Shown here piece after piece: positions 24,679 to 32,846 of a stretch of 61,470 bases of DNA. The stretch is from Paenibacillus cremeus (lineage in GTDB: Bacteria > Bacillota > Bacilli > Paenibacillales > NBRC-103111), in the NCBI RefSeq assembly GCF_007786445.1, contig NZ_VNJI01000047.1, positions 1-61,470 on the forward strand, in the 5' to 3' direction. Every line of letters begins with the position of its first letter. The stretch's first letter is position 1. A program made the position numbers and the translations under genes. Below the pieces are notes generated by a model. That model made no database searches. It was not told where the DNA came from and was given only the letters and a program-made list of their open reading frames with translations.

Positions 24679-25140
24679 ATGACCAAAGTATTCATCATCG
24701 GCAAGCGCCAGCTGCGCTACATCAAGCTTGGAGCTTCCGCCCTCTTGCTCGCCGGAGCTACCTTGCTGTATTTTGGCCGAGACGGGGTGGAGACGGCCTT
24801 AAACCCGGCTCCTGCGCAGGAGCGGACCATTAACCTCGTTACCGGCGAGTTTAAGACAACCGATGCGACCGGCCAAGAGCTCGAAGCCTACCGCTGGGAC
24901 CCTGGAACCATCTACGTGAAAAAGGGCGAGCACATCCGGCTCAGCATCTACGGCGTGAACGGCGCCAGCCATCCGTTTATTATCGAAGGGCTCGGCATCA
25001 AGGGCGAAGTGAAAAAGGGCCAGGAAACCGTCGTCCAATTCCACGCCGATAAGCCAGGCATTTACCGGATCATCTGCCTCGTTCATCCGGATATCGCACA
25101 CCATGGCCCGATGATCGGCTATTTGGTCGTGGACGAGTAA
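24679..25140 (+). CDS. Membrane-anchored cupredoxin
   Basis: From MTKVFIIGKR (site AAGGTG) the protein has 153 residues: one N-terminal membrane helix (about 16-33) and an extracytoplasmic cupredoxin fold. Type 1 copper ligands are visible as His 98 (GASHPF), Cys 133 and His 136 (IICLVHPD) and Met 145 (HHGPM). Such small blue copper proteins shuttle electrons to terminal oxidases or nitrogen-oxide reductases; the partner is not in the window. Upstream in-frame sequence lacks a ribosome site and cuts into the DedA promoter region, so it is left out. Confidence 0.8.
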   Translation: MTKVFIIGKRQLRYIKLGASALLLAGATLLYFGRDGVETALNPAPAQERTINLVTGEFKTTDATGQELEAYRWDPGTIYVKKGEHIRLSIYGVNGASHPFIIEGLGIKGEVKKGQETVVQFHADKPGIYRIICLVHPDIAHHGPMIGYLVVDE

Positions 25141-25283
25141 GCCGGGACTTGGCTGAACGGCAGACGCAAATAAGTGTACCCGCCCGCCTTCCTTCCGCAT
25201 AGCATATAGCAATGGTATTGACAACCGACAACCAGCAGCAGAACAAGAGCTGCAACGGTTGCAATGTGGAAGGAGCGTACCCC

Positions 25284-25601
25284 ATGCACAACGACAACAA
25301 AATGAAGCATACCCAGCCTCTGCCGACAGCCCGCGGCATTCGCCGCGCTTGCAGCAAGGAGCTGTACCGGGCGCGCAAAAAACTGGGCGGCGGCTATATC
25401 GCCCCGGATCTGGTGGAGCAAGCAGATCAGGTCTACTATAAAAAAGTGATGCTGAACCTGCCGTTCATTGCGGAAAACAGCAGCAACCGCAAGCTGCTGG
25501 CCAACTGGTTTGAGGAGAACGTATGCGGAGAAATCGCCGAATTGTGGAGCGTGGAGCCAAAGGTACTGGCGAAAGCGTTTCGCGAATCGTTCGGAGGCTG
25601 A
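25284..25601 (+). CDS. Small protein, function unknown
   Basis: From MHNDNKMKHTQPLPTARGIR (GGAAGGAG 8 bases before) the protein has 105 residues, is basic at the N-terminus and predicted mostly helical (YYKKVMLNLPFIAENSSNRK). Cys residues at two positions (RRACS, NVCGE) are isolated. No family was recognised. It lies downstream of the cupredoxin gene on the same strand but 143 bases away, and ahead of a methyltransferase gene with a weak terminator between. Confidence 0.6.
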   Translation: MHNDNKMKHTQPLPTARGIRRACSKELYRARKKLGGGYIAPDLVEQADQVYYKKVMLNLPFIAENSSNRKLLANWFEENVCGEIAELWSVEPKVLAKAFRESFGG

Positions 25602-25642
25602 CGCGGCTCGCGGCGGTCTCTCTTGGAGAGGACAAGCCCAGC

Positions 25643-25694
25643 GAGGGGTGTGCGCCGGTGTGGGCCCATGTGCGGGAAATTTACCCCTCTTTTG
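25643..25694 (+). terminator. Weak terminator-like inverted repeat
   Basis: GAGGGGT (25643-25649) pairs with ACCCCTC (25683-25689), followed by TCTTTT. The loop is 33 bases and itself GC-rich, so activity is uncertain. Confidence 0.35.
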
Positions 25695-25745
25695 GGCCCT
25701 CCCCGCCGGTGCGGGCCCTTATCAACTACTAGGAGGATGTTCCTA

Positions 25746-26441
25746 ATGACCCGATTTAGTCTCAAATATGGCATCGATGCGCCGCAATGGGTAGCGCTGC
25801 AGCTTGCCTTCGGTGCGCTGCTGCTGGTGCTGCTCTCCACCGTCGAGATCCCCTGGCTTTGGCTGCAGGTGTATCTAATCGCCGTCACGGCGGCGGCGCT
25901 CGTGATCGGCTCGTGGATGCTGCTCTACTCCACCTGGATCAAGCTGTGGCACCGCCGCGTCATTCTCGGGGAGGCCGGGGTGCGCAGCGGCCAGCGGCTG
26001 CTGGACGTCGGCACCGGACGCGGGCTGCTGGCCATCAGCGCAGCGGCGTTAGGCGCCCAGGTGACGGCGCTGGACAAGTGGTCCGCACGGGACTTGTCCG
26101 GCAACGGGCAGCAGGCGCTCGAGCTCAACTGCCGCCTTGAAGGCACGCCTCAGATCCGCGTCATGGACGGCGAGGCGCAGCGGCTGCCGTTTGCCGACAA
26201 GTCGTTCGATGCGGTGGTATCCCATTTTGTCGTGCATAATATCGGCTCGGCCGATGATCGGGAGCTGGCGATCCTGGAGATGTGGCGAGTGCTGCGGACC
26301 GGGGGCGTGCTGGTGCTGTCCGACTTCGGCAAAACGAAAGAGTACGAGCAGCTCCTCGCCTCGCTGACCTCCGACCTCAAAATCCGACGATTCTGGTATA
26401 CCTTCCCCTTTTCGAAGCTGCTCGTGGCCACCAAGAAGTAG
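25746..26441 (+). CDS. Membrane-anchored class I SAM-dependent methyltransferase
   Basis: From MTRFSLKYGI (AGGAGG 10 bases before) the protein has 231 residues. Two hydrophobic helices (about 12-30 and 36-55) are followed by a Methyltransf_11/25-type domain with motif I LLDVGTGRGLLAIS and a later RLPFADKSFDAVVSHFVVHN. The substrate is unknown; the membrane anchor suggests a lipid or lipid-linked molecule. An upstream in-frame extension passes through a GC-rich hairpin region and has no ribosome site. Confidence 0.82.
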   Translation: MTRFSLKYGIDAPQWVALQLAFGALLLVLLSTVEIPWLWLQVYLIAVTAAALVIGSWMLLYSTWIKLWHRRVILGEAGVRSGQRLLDVGTGRGLLAISAAALGAQVTALDKWSARDLSGNGQQALELNCRLEGTPQIRVMDGEAQRLPFADKSFDAVVSHFVVHNIGSADDRELAILEMWRVLRTGGVLVLSDFGKTKEYEQLLASLTSDLKIRRFWYTFPFSKLLVATKK

Positions 26442-26457
26442 CCCCCGCCACCCGACC

Positions 26458-26476
26458 AAAGCGGTAATTCCGCTTT
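26458..26476. repeat. Single palindrome of the GCGG-TTTTCCGC repeat type
   Basis: AAAGCGG and CCGCTTT pair around TAATT between two convergent genes. The string CCGCTTTGC is identical to that in the 51-bp array at 35047-35410. It may be a solitary unit and may also act as a terminator. Confidence 0.5.
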
Positions 26477-26522
26477 GCTGGGGCTCGCAGGCCGATGGGC
26501 CAGCGCTCGCCCTGCCCAGTCC

Positions 26523-27212
26523 CTACACCGAACCGCCTGCCGTCTGCTCGATCACATCCGACTCATACACGAAGTCGCCCTCCCGCCCGGCGGCGGCCGT
26601 TTGGAGCATCGCCTTCGCTACCTTCGCGGCCGCAATCGGCCGGTATTTGCGCCAACCTCCAACCAAGAGAAACGCGAGCCCGCGGCTGACCACGGCGCCG
26701 ATCCGCTCCCCTAACCGGAATTCCTGGCGTTCACCGAGTAAGAGTGACGGGCGAAACAGGTGCAGTCCGCGCAAGCCCAGCTGCCTCAGCCCCTCCTCCA
26801 CCTCGCCCTTGACCCGATTGTAAAAGATGCCGGACTCCGCATTCGCCCCCATCGCCGACACGATCAAGAACTGCTCCGCCCCTGCCTTCGCCGCAGCGCG
26901 TCCCAACGCCAATGGATACGCGTAATCCACCTGGCGAAATGCCTCTTGGCTTCCCGCTTTGCGGATCGTCGTCCCCAAGGCACAAAATACATGAGCCCCT
27001 CCCACAGGTACAGCCTCGAGCGCTTCCTCCAACCGGTCAAAATCGACGACGACCGTTTCCACCCTGCTTTGAACCCCCCAATCGACCTTCCGCCGCACTA
27101 AGACAATCACGCGAGCATAGGCCGGATCGCTCTCCAGCATCCGGACGAGCTCGCTGCCGATCAAGCCGGTGGCACCCGCCACCACTGCTATTTTTCCCGT
27201 AACCATTGTCAT
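26523..27212 (-). CDS. NAD(P)-binding atypical short-chain dehydrogenase
   Basis: From MTMVTGKIAVVAGATGLIGS (site GGGAGG) the protein has 229 residues. GATGLIG is the dinucleotide-binding loop, near residues 12-18. A later SAMGANAESGIFYNRVKGE replaces the classical YxxxK with YNRVK, as in atypical SDRs of the YwnB/HTATIP2-like group. Such proteins bind NADP and act as reductases or redox sensors; the substrate is unknown. It is on the minus strand, convergent with the methyltransferase gene. Confidence 0.8.
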   Translation of the reverse strand: MTMVTGKIAVVAGATGLIGSELVRMLESDPAYARVIVLVRRKVDWGVQSRVETVVVDFDRLEEALEAVPVGGAHVFCALGTTIRKAGSQEAFRQVDYAYPLALGRAAAKAGAEQFLIVSAMGANAESGIFYNRVKGEVEEGLRQLGLRGLHLFRPSLLLGERQEFRLGERIGAVVSRGLAFLLVGGWRKYRPIAAAKVAKAMLQTAAAGREGDFVYESDVIEQTAGGSV

Positions 27213-27255
27213 GGAACGTCCTCCCTTCTGTTGCAACTTAGTCTGCCCTGCCCTC

Positions 27256-27285
27256 AAAAAATAAGAAAAGCTCCTGATCGGAGCT
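27256..27285 (-). terminator. Terminator of the DUF3298 gene
   Basis: AGCTCC (27269-27274) pairs with GGAGCT (27280-27285) around a short loop, followed on the minus strand by TTTTCTTATTTTTT. Confidence 0.75.
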
Positions 27286-27346
27286 CTTTCGGAGAAGTAC
27301 ATTCGTGTTTTAACGGTAGCTTTTCTTGAAATACTTTCTAACAACC

Positions 27347-27973
27347 TTAAGTCATCAAACCGACCGGCCCATCCGAATTGAGAATATCGAATACCTCAAC
27401 GTATGGAACCTCGAACACCGCATACGGCGTATACTCCTCCAGCTGAAAGTAAACACCGATCGCCCGCTCCGTCAAGTAAAACGGCTGGTCCGCCGCAATC
27501 GTGCTGAACTCCTTAAGGAGAGGGAGATCCTGCTCCTTCTCCCGTTCCTTCAGCTCCTGCTTGATGATCACATTCAGCCGAGCTATATAGAAGCTGCCGG
27601 GCTTGAACAGATCGGCGAGCTTGTACTCGGTCGCATCGTCCAAATGAAACGTCTGCGAGCTTCGATACACGATCCCGTGTGCCGCCCCCTGCGCATAGCC
27701 GGAGCTCGCATACAGCAGGCTGAGCACACCGTTCTTGTGCAGCTTGATTTGATAGCTCCCAGTTACCGTTTTCTCCGGATGGCCGACATAGCCCTGCCGC
27801 TGAATCAGCCCGTAGACCGCATCCAGAATTGAATGATTGATCTTCCGCTTGACGAGCCGGTTACCCATGCCCACCACTTGCGGATATTGAACGTCCAGCC
27901 TGGGCTTTTCCAGCCGCCGCGTGACGATTTTCGTCTTCCTCGCCTCTGTCTCCATCACTTGCTGCTGTTCCAC
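27347..27973 (-). CDS. DUF3298/DUF4163 (RsiV-like) domain protein
   Basis: The 208-residue protein starts at GTG (27973) with GGGGGAG before it. KIVTRRLEKPRLDVQYPQVV, then INHSILDAVYGLIQ, is typical of the DUF4163 N-terminal part. AAHGIVYRSSQTFHLDDATE and the ending VYFQLEEYTPYAVFEVPY match DUF3298. In RsiV this fold binds lysozyme, and it also occurs in PdaC. No signal peptide or membrane helix is seen, so this copy appears cytoplasmic and its ligand is unknown. It is monocistronic with its own terminator. Confidence 0.78.
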   Translation of the reverse strand: MEQQQVMETEARKTKIVTRRLEKPRLDVQYPQVVGMGNRLVKRKINHSILDAVYGLIQRQGYVGHPEKTVTGSYQIKLHKNGVLSLLYASSGYAQGAAHGIVYRSSQTFHLDDATEYKLADLFKPGSFYIARLNVIIKQELKEREKEQDLPLLKEFSTIAADQPFYLTERAIGVYFQLEEYTPYAVFEVPYVEVFDILNSDGPVGLMT

Positions 27974-28044
27974 AACGCCACTCCCCCGCCCAAAAGTAGG
28001 CTAAGGCAGTATATGCGCGCGGAAGAAGCATGGTGAGCCGCCGA

Positions 28045-28431
28045 TTACTTCGCTAGCGGCTGAAAATATTCCAAACGCTCGCCGTCCGGCCCGAAGAAGA
28101 AAGCGATTTTGACCCCGCCCAAAATTTCGCGCGGCTCTTCATCGATCATGGTTACGCCAAGTCCCTTCAAACGCTCCACTTCCGCTTCAATATCGCTCAC
28201 GGTAAACGCGATGTGATGCACCTTCCCGTTGTCGGACAGCCCGTCGGAGCCGCGGCCGATCAATTCGATCTCGATGTTGTCCGAATCCGGGAACGACAAG
28301 AAGCCCAGCTCCACGCCGTCATCCAGTCTAGCGCGGTTCGCCAGTCGCATTCCGAGAACCTCCGTATAAAACTTGACCGAAGCATCCATGTCATTCACTT
28401 TTACGCCGATATGCTCTAACTTATGGATCAT
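28045..28431 (-). CDS. VOC-family protein (glyoxalase I-like)
   Basis: From MIHKLEHIGVKVNDMDASVK (AAGGGTG before) the protein has 128 residues. It holds two beta-alpha-beta-beta-beta units with the metal ligands expected for lactoylglutathione lyase-type enzymes: His 7 (LEHIG), a Glu in GVELGF, His in KVHHIAF and Glu in ERLEYFQP. Methylglyoxal detoxification is the likely role, though VOC proteins vary widely. A long in-frame extension upstream (to 28602) lacks family similarity and is not used. Confidence 0.82.
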   Translation of the reverse strand: MIHKLEHIGVKVNDMDASVKFYTEVLGMRLANRARLDDGVELGFLSFPDSDNIEIELIGRGSDGLSDNGKVHHIAFTVSDIEAEVERLKGLGVTMIDEEPREILGGVKIAFFFGPDGERLEYFQPLAK

Positions 28432-28634
28432 TGCTGCTGCACACCCTTCGCCATATTTTAGGATAAACGCTAGGAAAGTCTGCCTTGAACATACCACGGG
28501 GCTGTCCCGTTTGCAATTACCAATTTCCAAACTTTTGGATTGTAGAAACTTGTCGGATTCTATATACTTGAAGCTGTTGTTTTCATCGATTTTCAATCCC
28601 AAACGAATGCGTAATTAAGGAGAACTTTTCAGCC

Positions 28635-29402
28635 ATGGAACTGCCATCATTCGACATGCTCCTGTTTCTGATCGCTGCGGGCTTTGTAGCCGCGTTCATC
28701 GATTCCGTGGTCGGCGGAGGCGGTCTGATCTCCGTCCCCGCGCTGCTGCTCACCGGCCTGCCGCCAAGCATGGTGCTTGGAACGAACAAGCTGGGAGGCA
28801 CGCTGTCGTCGCTGACGAGTACGGCGTCCTTTTTATTTTCCGGCAAAATCAAGGGAAAAATGGTCTATGCCCTCTTCCCTCTCTCGTTCATCGGCTCCGC
28901 GCTAGGGACGTATACGGTGCACCTGCTGCCCTCCGACTTCCTGAAGCCCTTGGTCGTAGGACTGCTGATCGTCGTGCTGATCTACACCCTGTTCAAAAAA
29001 AATTGGGACGGCAACGGAGGCGAAGTCGCTCGTCTGACCCTTCCTCGCCTTATTGCAACCATCGTCTGTGCATTTGTTCTAGGCTTTTATGACGGCTTCT
29101 TCGGACCGGGCACCGGCTCGTTCCTGCTGTTTTTGTTCCTCTTGATCGGCTTCGATTTCGTGGGCGCTTCGGCCAATGCCAAGGTGCTGAATTTTGCCAG
29201 TAACATTGCCAGCTTGGGGTCCTTTTTCTACTTTGGTTCGGTGCACTTAGGGTACGGCTTGCCCATGGGCCTGTCCATGATCGCCGGAGCGCTGGTCGGC
29301 TCGCAGTTCGCTATCCGGCAAGGCTCGAAGTATGTGAAGCCGCTGTTTATCGGCGTGACGCTGCTGCTCATCGGCAAACAGCTGTGGGATCTATTCATGT
29401 AA
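28635..29402 (+). CDS. TSUP (TauE/SafE) family membrane transporter
   Basis: The 255-residue protein has about eight hydrophobic helices and the duplicated family motif: GGGGLISVPALLL at about 28-40 and GFYDGFFGPGTGSFL near 147-160. TSUP proteins export sulfite, sulfoacetate or other small anions. It is encoded alone, divergent from the VOC gene, with AAGGAG 13 bases upstream and a strong terminator after the stop. The substrate cannot be read from the sequence. Confidence 0.88.
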   Translation: MELPSFDMLLFLIAAGFVAAFIDSVVGGGGLISVPALLLTGLPPSMVLGTNKLGGTLSSLTSTASFLFSGKIKGKMVYALFPLSFIGSALGTYTVHLLPSDFLKPLVVGLLIVVLIYTLFKKNWDGNGGEVARLTLPRLIATIVCAFVLGFYDGFFGPGTGSFLLFLFLLIGFDFVGASANAKVLNFASNIASLGSFFYFGSVHLGYGLPMGLSMIAGALVGSQFAIRQGSKYVKPLFIGVTLLLIGKQLWDLFM

Positions 29403-29410
29403 GCACTCAA

Positions 29411-29450
29411 AAATGCGTTAGAAGCGGATCACGCCTCGACGCATTTTTTT
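29411..29450. terminator. Bidirectional terminator after the TSUP gene
   Basis: AAAATGCGT (29411-29419) pairs with ACGCATTTT (29440-29448), then a run of T on the plus strand and A's on the 5' side. Confidence 0.85.
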
Positions 29451-29458
29451 GTGCGCCT

Positions 29459-29722
29459 TTAGGGCTTCGGCTTGTAAATCTGCTTCAGCTGGTTGCTGGT
29501 GAATTCCTTCAGCGGCTCCGTCACCACATGCGGGTTGTTTACGGGACGCATATCGATCCACAAGCACTCCACGCCCAGCCCGTCGGCGAATCCGGCGAAC
29601 ATCCCACACCCTTGGCAGTAGTTCTCCTTCTGCTCCTGATCAAGCTGCACGACCTTGTTACGAAGACAGCAATAGACACATCCTGCGGTATCGGCGATAT
29701 TGATATGCAACACTTGCGCCAT
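29459..29722 (-). CDS. Small Cys-rich protein, possible zinc ribbon
   Basis: From MAQVLHINIADTAGCVYCCL (site GGGAGG 8 bases before) the protein has 87 residues. Two Cys clusters, CVYCC and CQGCG, are about 28 residues apart and could hold one zinc ion. The rest is mixed helix and strand (GVECLWIDMRPVNNPHVV). No function is recognised. It converges with the TSUP gene and shares the terminator between them. Confidence 0.6.
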   Translation of the reverse strand: MAQVLHINIADTAGCVYCCLRNKVVQLDQEQKENYCQGCGMFAGFADGLGVECLWIDMRPVNNPHVVTEPLKEFTSNQLKQIYKPKP

Positions 29723-29878
29723 GGTGTTTTCCTCCCGTCGATGTAGTCCACCCAAAAGGTAATATCCATTATATATGGGGACGATCCAGGTTATGTGCGT
29801 TTTTTGCGGCGGCTTGGACTTCGGACGGATAAGATGGCATTAGGCGATGGATTATCGTTTCTGTTATAAAGAAAGGGC

Positions 29879-29907
29879 TTGCTTTTGGCGAAAAAGGGTC
29901 CTATAAT
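29879..29907 (+). promoter_or_regulatory. Sigma-A promoter of the TetR-SMR operon
   Basis: TTGCTT (29879-29884) and a perfect TATAAT (29902-29907) are spaced by 17 bases, 43 bases before the TetR start codon. Confidence 0.8.
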
Positions 29908-29914
29908 GGCATTA

Positions 29915-29934
29915 CCTAATTACCGTTAGTTAGG
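29915..29934. promoter_or_regulatory. Operator-like palindrome for the TetR regulator
   Basis: CCTAATTACCGTTAGTTAGG is an imperfect 20-base palindrome starting at the expected transcription start, so a bound TetR dimer would block the promoter at 29879-29907. Confidence 0.6.
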
Positions 29935-29950
29935 AAGGAGCGCGAGATTC

Positions 29951-30559
29951 ATGACCGCACGAAAAATCAAACAGGCTGCCCTGCAGCTGTTTGCGCGCAG
30001 CGGATACGACGGCGTGCCGCTATCGGAAATTGCCAAAGCCGTGGGGATCAAGACCCCTTCATTATATGCCCATTTTAAAAGCAAGGACGATCTGTTTTTG
30101 TCCGTCTTCGAGGATGTTTTGCACGAGCACAACGAGCGGATGACCGAGCTTCTGGAGCGGCTGCGGGAGAAACCTGTGGAGTCACGGCTCTATACGATTC
30201 TTCGCGATACCTCGCAGACGTATCTGCTCAGTGAGGAGCACATGACGTTTCTGAAGCGGACGCTGCTGTTTCCGCCTGCCTCCATGCAGGAAACGCTGCA
30301 GACGAAGTTTGCCGCCTCCGAGACGCGGCTCACGGAGCTGCTCACCGGGATTTTCACCGAGGGGATCGAGTCGGGCTTGCTGCGCCGGGAACGGCCGGAG
30401 GATCTCGTCACCTCCTTCTATTGTCTGCTCGACGGAACGTTCATCCAGCAGTTCTACTACGAGCGGGACGATTGGGAGCAGCGGCTGCAGACGGTTTGGC
30501 GTATTTTTTGGCAAGGGTTAACGCACCCGGATCAGATGCACAATACAACCATAAGCTGA
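29951..30559 (+). CDS. TetR/AcrR-family transcriptional regulator
   Basis: The 202-residue protein has the family N-terminal helix-turn-helix (ARKIKQAALQLFARSGYDGV, then LSEIAKAVGIKTPSLYAHFK) and a divergent helical ligand domain. GGAAGGAG is 10 bases before the ATG. It is followed after 39 bases by a small multidrug-resistance-type exporter gene, which it most likely represses through the palindrome at 29915-29934. The inducer is presumably a substrate of that exporter. Confidence 0.9.
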   Translation: MTARKIKQAALQLFARSGYDGVPLSEIAKAVGIKTPSLYAHFKSKDDLFLSVFEDVLHEHNERMTELLERLREKPVESRLYTILRDTSQTYLLSEEHMTFLKRTLLFPPASMQETLQTKFAASETRLTELLTGIFTEGIESGLLRRERPEDLVTSFYCLLDGTFIQQFYYERDDWEQRLQTVWRIFWQGLTHPDQMHNTTIS

Positions 30560-30598
30560 TCGCCTGCGGTCAGCTTAGCAGGATTGGAGTGAAATGAC

Positions 30599-30913
30599 AT
30601 GGCTTGGCTTTATTTGGTCATCGCGGGATTGATGGAAGTGGTATGGGCGATGGGCCTGAAATATACGAGCGGATGGACGCGGCTATGGCCGAGCGTTTTT
30701 ACGGTAGCGGGGATGATCGTTAGCTTTTATTTTCTTTCTCTTGCCCTGAAGCAGCTGCCGATTGGGACGGCCTACGCGATTTGGACCGGGATTGGCGCCC
30801 TCGGCACGGTCATCTTGGGGATGGTGCTGTTCGGGGAGCCCCGCGATGCGCTGCGGATCGGGTTTCTGCTCGCGATTGTGGTCGGCATTGTTGGATTGAA
30901 GGCGACTGCGTAA
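30599..30913 (+). CDS. SMR-family exporter (SugE/Gdx type)
   Basis: The 104-residue protein has four transmembrane helices and the essential Glu 13 in GLMEVVWAMGLKYTSG. This W-x-M-G-L-K-Y context is characteristic of the SugE/Gdx branch, which exports guanidinium by proton exchange, as opposed to EmrE-type drug pumps. KQLPIGTAYAIWTGIGALGT matches helix 3. Gdx genes are often controlled by guanidine riboswitches; none is seen here and a TetR regulator is present instead, so the transported compound may differ. Confidence 0.88.
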   Translation: MAWLYLVIAGLMEVVWAMGLKYTSGWTRLWPSVFTVAGMIVSFYFLSLALKQLPIGTAYAIWTGIGALGTVILGMVLFGEPRDALRIGFLLAIVVGIVGLKATA

Positions 30914-30928
30914 TTCACGTGAAAAAAG

Positions 30929-30973
30929 AATGGCCTCCGGCACACCTTCAAGTGTGCTGAGAGGCCATTTTTG
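30929..30973. terminator. Bidirectional terminator between the SMR and ABC genes
   Basis: AATGGCCTC (30929-30937) pairs with GAGGCCATT (30961-30969), with an inner GCACACCT/AGTGTGC stem, followed by TTT. Confidence 0.88.
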
Positions 30974-30975
30974 TA

Positions 30976-32820
30976 TTATTCCGCCTCCACGGCGGCTTCC
31001 TCGGCCTTGGCGAACTGTGTGCGGTACAGCCGCGCATAGAGGCCGTCCAAGGCCAGCAGCTCCTCGTGGCGGCCGGTTTCCCGCACGCGGCCGCGCTCCA
31101 GCACCACGATGCGGTCCGCCGACAAGATCGTCGAGAGCCGGTGGGCGATGACGAGCGTGGTGCGGCCCCGCATCAGCTCATCGAGCGCGGCCTGCACGTA
31201 CGCTTCCGAAGCCGAGTCGAGGTGCGACGTCGCCTCGTCGAGGATGAGGATGCGCGGGTCCTTCAAAATCGCCCGCGCGATCGCGAGCCGCTGCCGCTCC
31301 CCGCCTGACAGCCGGTGGCCGCGTTCCCCGACGGTCGTATCATAGCCCTCCGGGAGGGCTGTGATGACGTCGTGGATGTAGGCCTTGCGGCACGCTTCCT
31401 CGAGCTCCTGCGGCGAGGCGTCCTGGCGGGCGAACAGCAGGTTGTCGCGCACGGTGGCGTGGAACAGGAACGACTCCTGGGTGACGAACGCCACCTGCCG
31501 CCGCAGGCTGGCGAGCGTCACCTGCTTGACGTCGTGCCCGTCGATCGTCACCCTGCCCTCCGCCGGGTCGTACAGCCGCGCCAGCATGCCGATCAGCGTC
31601 GACTTGCCGGCGCCGCTCGGCCCCACGATGGCGACGACCTCGCCTGGCCGGGCTTCGAACGAGACGTGCCGAAGCGCGTACTGTCCCGGCTGATAGGCGT
31701 AGGAGACATTGCGGAACTCCACGTGACCGGACACTTCCTTGAGCGGAAGCGCTTCCTTCAGATCGGCAACCTCCGGCTCCAGATCGGAATATTCAAAGAT
31801 CCGCTGGAACACGCCCAGGGTCGTGCCGACCTCCACCTGCAGGTTCAGCAGTGTCCCTACCGGACCGTACAGCCGACCCAGATACGCCGTGAACGCCACG
31901 ATGCTGCCGATCGTCATCGAGCCGTGGATCACGTTATAGCCGCCGTACAGATAGATCAGCGCTGTCCCGAGCGGACCGAGCACGCCGATTACCATGCCGT
32001 ACCATCGGCCAACCAGGTTGAGCCGCAGCTCTAGATCCATCACCTTCTGGTTCAGGTGCGTAAACTGCTGCTGCTGGAGCGGCTCCTGCCCGAAAATTCG
32101 CGTCAGCAGCGCCCCGGACACACCAAAGATTTCGCCCAGCTGCGCCGACATCTCACCCCGGGTTCGCTGGGTTTCACCGCGCAGCTTTTTTCGCATCTCG
32201 GATACTTTGCGCACCGGCAGCAGAAACAGCGGCAGGATAATCGTAGCCAGAATGGCCAGCCGCCAGTCGAGCGCGAACAAGATGCCGATGGTCGTGACGA
32301 CGATGACGGATTGCGTGACTGCGGAGACGACCAGGGTTGTGACCACATTTTGCACCGCCTGCACGTCGCCCGTCAGCCGCTGGATGATCTCCCCCGACTT
32401 CGCATCGGTAAAAAAGCTCATTGACTGCCGCTGCAAATTCGCAAACAGGTCCTGCCGCAAATCGCGCATGACCCCCTGTCCGACCTTCGTATTCTCATGG
32501 TTTTGCCACACGCCGATCAAGCCGCTCACCAGCGGCAGCAGCACCATGAGGAGAACGAGCAGCAGCAGGTGCGGCACATCGCCATTCGGCAGCGCCTTGT
32601 CGATAATTTCGCGCATGACGAGCGGCGGCACCAGTCCGATGACGGCTCCAATCAGCGCAAGGATTAGAATACCGGCGAGCGGCAGCCGGTAGCCTTTGAA
32701 CAAGCCGTAGATGCGGGTTAGCGAAACGTCCTTCAGCTTGGCCTTCCCTCTCATCTGCAAGGCTTGCCTTCCACCGCCGCCTCCACCGCCCGATCCCCAG
32801 TCCATACCGCCGTCCCGCAT
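30976..32820 (-). CDS. ABC exporter, fused membrane and ATPase domains
   Basis: The 614-residue half-transporter has six membrane helices (about 45-340) and a C-terminal ATPase (about 375-605) with Walker A GPSGAGKST, signature LSGGERQR, Walker B ILILDEATSHLD and the H-loop IAHRLS. It belongs to the MsbA/BmrA/LmrA-like homodimeric exporters of lipids or drugs. A Gly-rich N-terminus (MDWGSGGGGGGGRQALQMRG) precedes the first helix. AAAGGGAGG is 7 bases before the ATG. The gene stands alone; the substrate is unknown. Confidence 0.92.
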   Translation of the reverse strand: MRDGGMDWGSGGGGGGGRQALQMRGKAKLKDVSLTRIYGLFKGYRLPLAGILILALIGAVIGLVPPLVMREIIDKALPNGDVPHLLLLVLLMVLLPLVSGLIGVWQNHENTKVGQGVMRDLRQDLFANLQRQSMSFFTDAKSGEIIQRLTGDVQAVQNVVTTLVVSAVTQSVIVVTTIGILFALDWRLAILATIILPLFLLPVRKVSEMRKKLRGETQRTRGEMSAQLGEIFGVSGALLTRIFGQEPLQQQQFTHLNQKVMDLELRLNLVGRWYGMVIGVLGPLGTALIYLYGGYNVIHGSMTIGSIVAFTAYLGRLYGPVGTLLNLQVEVGTTLGVFQRIFEYSDLEPEVADLKEALPLKEVSGHVEFRNVSYAYQPGQYALRHVSFEARPGEVVAIVGPSGAGKSTLIGMLARLYDPAEGRVTIDGHDVKQVTLASLRRQVAFVTQESFLFHATVRDNLLFARQDASPQELEEACRKAYIHDVITALPEGYDTTVGERGHRLSGGERQRLAIARAILKDPRILILDEATSHLDSASEAYVQAALDELMRGRTTLVIAHRLSTILSADRIVVLERGRVRETGRHEELLALDGLYARLYRTQFAKAEEAAVEAE

Positions 32821-32846
32821 GCCCGAACCTCCCTTTTTGGCTATCG

